The notes under the pieces were generated by a model. The model worked only from the letters and a program-made list of their open reading frames with translations, made no database searches and was not told the origin of the DNA. A DNA stretch of 64,000 bases from Bacillota bacterium (lineage in GTDB: Bacteria; Bacillota; Clostridia; Peptostreptococcales; Anaerovoracaceae): NCBI GenBank assembly GCA_022793795.1, contig JAAWDM010000025.1:62001-126000 (forward strand). The letters are read 5' to 3'. Below, one piece after another: positions 63,187 to 64,000 of this stretch (the stretch's first letter is position 1; the number at the start of each line of letters is the position of its first letter). A program made the translations under genes and the position numbers.

Positions 63187-63229
63187 GAAAACTGTCTAAT
63201 GATTTTTTCATTGACAGTTTCTTTTTTTC
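63187..63229 (+). terminator. Terminator after the anti-sigma gene
   Basis: GAAAACTGTC (63187-63196) pairs with GACAGTTTC (63213-63221), extended by AATGA/TCATT inside, then TTTTTTT. Confidence 0.85.
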
Positions 63230-63313
63230 TTGACATGGCCATGGGCGCAAAGGGTATAGGGTCAAGGCCAATATTCCATTTTAAAAATACAAAAGACCAT
63301 AACCCGTACTCAT

Positions 63314-64000
63314 CTACTGGTCCTTCTCTGCCTTTTTGATGGCTTGCAGCACCTGATTGGCCACTGGCGCTGCGTCTCCGATGCCGCTGCCGCCGTTTTC
63401 TACGCATACGATAAAGGCATAGTGTCCGCTGAAACCGGTAAACCAGCCATGAGGCCGCTTACCGCTTCCCACTTCAGCGGTTCCCGTCTTGGCGCACAGC
63501 TTCAAACCTGGGAAGTTATCATCTCCATAGCCCGCCTTTACATTGTTTCGCATCATGGACTTCAAAGTTTTTGCTGTATCCTCTGCAAGTAAGTCCACCG
63601 CCCCACTGTGGCTTCCCTTTAGGAGAATGGGCTCCGCTGCGCTGCCGCCGCCAGCAATGGCTCCGACATAGACCATCATGGACAGAGGATTGACCAAATC
63701 TTCATGCTGGCCGATACCCGACCAAGCGCAGTTCAGTTCTCCCTCATCAAAATGGAAACTTCCCTTGGCCGTCTTAATTCCATTGATGTCATAGGAATCG
63801 GTCAAGCCCAGTTTTTTCACATAGGACTCCAAAATCTCTGGCCCCAGTTCTCGTGTAATGGCTGCATAAGCGCAGTTGCAGGAGTTGGTCAAAGCCCCGC
63901 GGATATCCTGGGTTCCATGAGCCGCACCGCAGGTAACTCTGCCTCCTTCGATTTCATATCTACTGTCGCAGGTAAAACTCCAGCTGTCCAAATCCGGCAT
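63314..64000 (-). CDS. Penicillin-binding protein transpeptidase domain, 5'-truncated by window edge
   Basis: The C-terminal 228 residues of a class B-type PBP: SCNCAYAAI carries the SxN motif and KTGTAEVGSG the KTG motif. The SxxK motif and N-terminal anchor lie beyond base 64000. The first Met at 64000 is internal. It crosslinks peptidoglycan outside the membrane. Exact PBP type (PbpA/SpoVD-like) cannot be told from this part. Confidence 0.9.
   Translation of the reverse strand: MPDLDSWSFTCDSRYEIEGGRVTCGAAHGTQDIRGALTNSCNCAYAAITRELGPEILESYVKKLGLTDSYDINGIKTAKGSFHFDEGELNCAWSGIGQHEDLVNPLSMMVYVGAIAGGGSAAEPILLKGSHSGAVDLLAEDTAKTLKSMMRNNVKAGYGDDNFPGLKLCAKTGTAEVGSGKRPHGWFTGFSGHYAFIVCVENGGSGIGDAAPVANQVLQAIKKAEKDQ

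Overview
The window reads as a chromosomal segment of an anaerobic, low-to-mid GC Bacillota, most likely class Clostridia. Reasons: strong AGGAGG-type ribosome binding sites, SAM-I and cobalamin riboswitches, U-rich hairpin terminators, the cdaA-cdaR-glmM-glmS order, long-form HPF, RecD2, ComFC, and a butyrate-type thiolase/CoA-transferase pair. Genus cannot be fixed from sequence alone. No rRNA, tRNA, CRISPR array or prophage was seen.

Layout. 1-4.1 kb: an M20 amidohydrolase (cut by the window edge), a small membrane protein, a cytidylate-kinase-like protein, aspartate kinase and a DUF3842 protein. 4.1-4.55 kb: a cluster of TTCGATATTTT dyads. 4.55-9 kb: thioredoxin reductase, a frameshifted remnant of an NhaC-type antiporter, deoxyribose-phosphate aldolase, and metK under a SAM-I riboswitch. 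9-11.5 kb: a secreted protein built like transcobalamin/intrinsic factor under a cobalamin riboswitch. 11.6-16 kb: a polyamine ABC transporter (potA, potB, fused potCD) with a cupin-type repressor and a dyad operator. 16-21 kb: two-component system, ABC exporter and AEC-family carrier, then a second dyad cluster.

21.6-30.4 kb is an organic-acid/acyl-CoA region: CoA-transferase, thiolase, Tdh-like dehydrogenase, a TRAP transporter and a LarA-like protein. 30.7-34.3 kb is a type I modification locus with hsdM, a tyrosine recombinase and two separated hsdS halves in opposite orientation. They share a 13-bp inverted repeat in the same reading frame at the junction, so inversion would rebuild a full-length specificity subunit. 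No hsdR is present.

34.5-48 kb is mostly housekeeping: VanX-like dipeptidase, DUF436 protein, S-adenosylhomocysteine hydrolase, the c-di-AMP/peptidoglycan-precursor operon, HPF, ComFC, an N-terminally short RecD2 and a YhaM-like nuclease. 48.3-53.1 kb is an operon-like string with a transglutaminase lipoprotein, a PilC/GspF-like platform protein, four small pilin-like membrane proteins and a PilT-like ATPase. 53.2-58.3 kb encodes a phosphorelay (hybrid kinase, HPt protein, REC-HD-GYP-GGDEF protein) that should act on cyclic-di-GMP. 58.3-64 kb holds a second two-component system, an ECF sigma factor with a probable anti-sigma factor, and the end of a penicillin-binding protein.

The observations most worth follow-up are the invertible-looking hsdS locus, the TTCGATATTTT dyad family, the riboswitch-controlled transcobalamin-like protein and the compact pilus-like operon.
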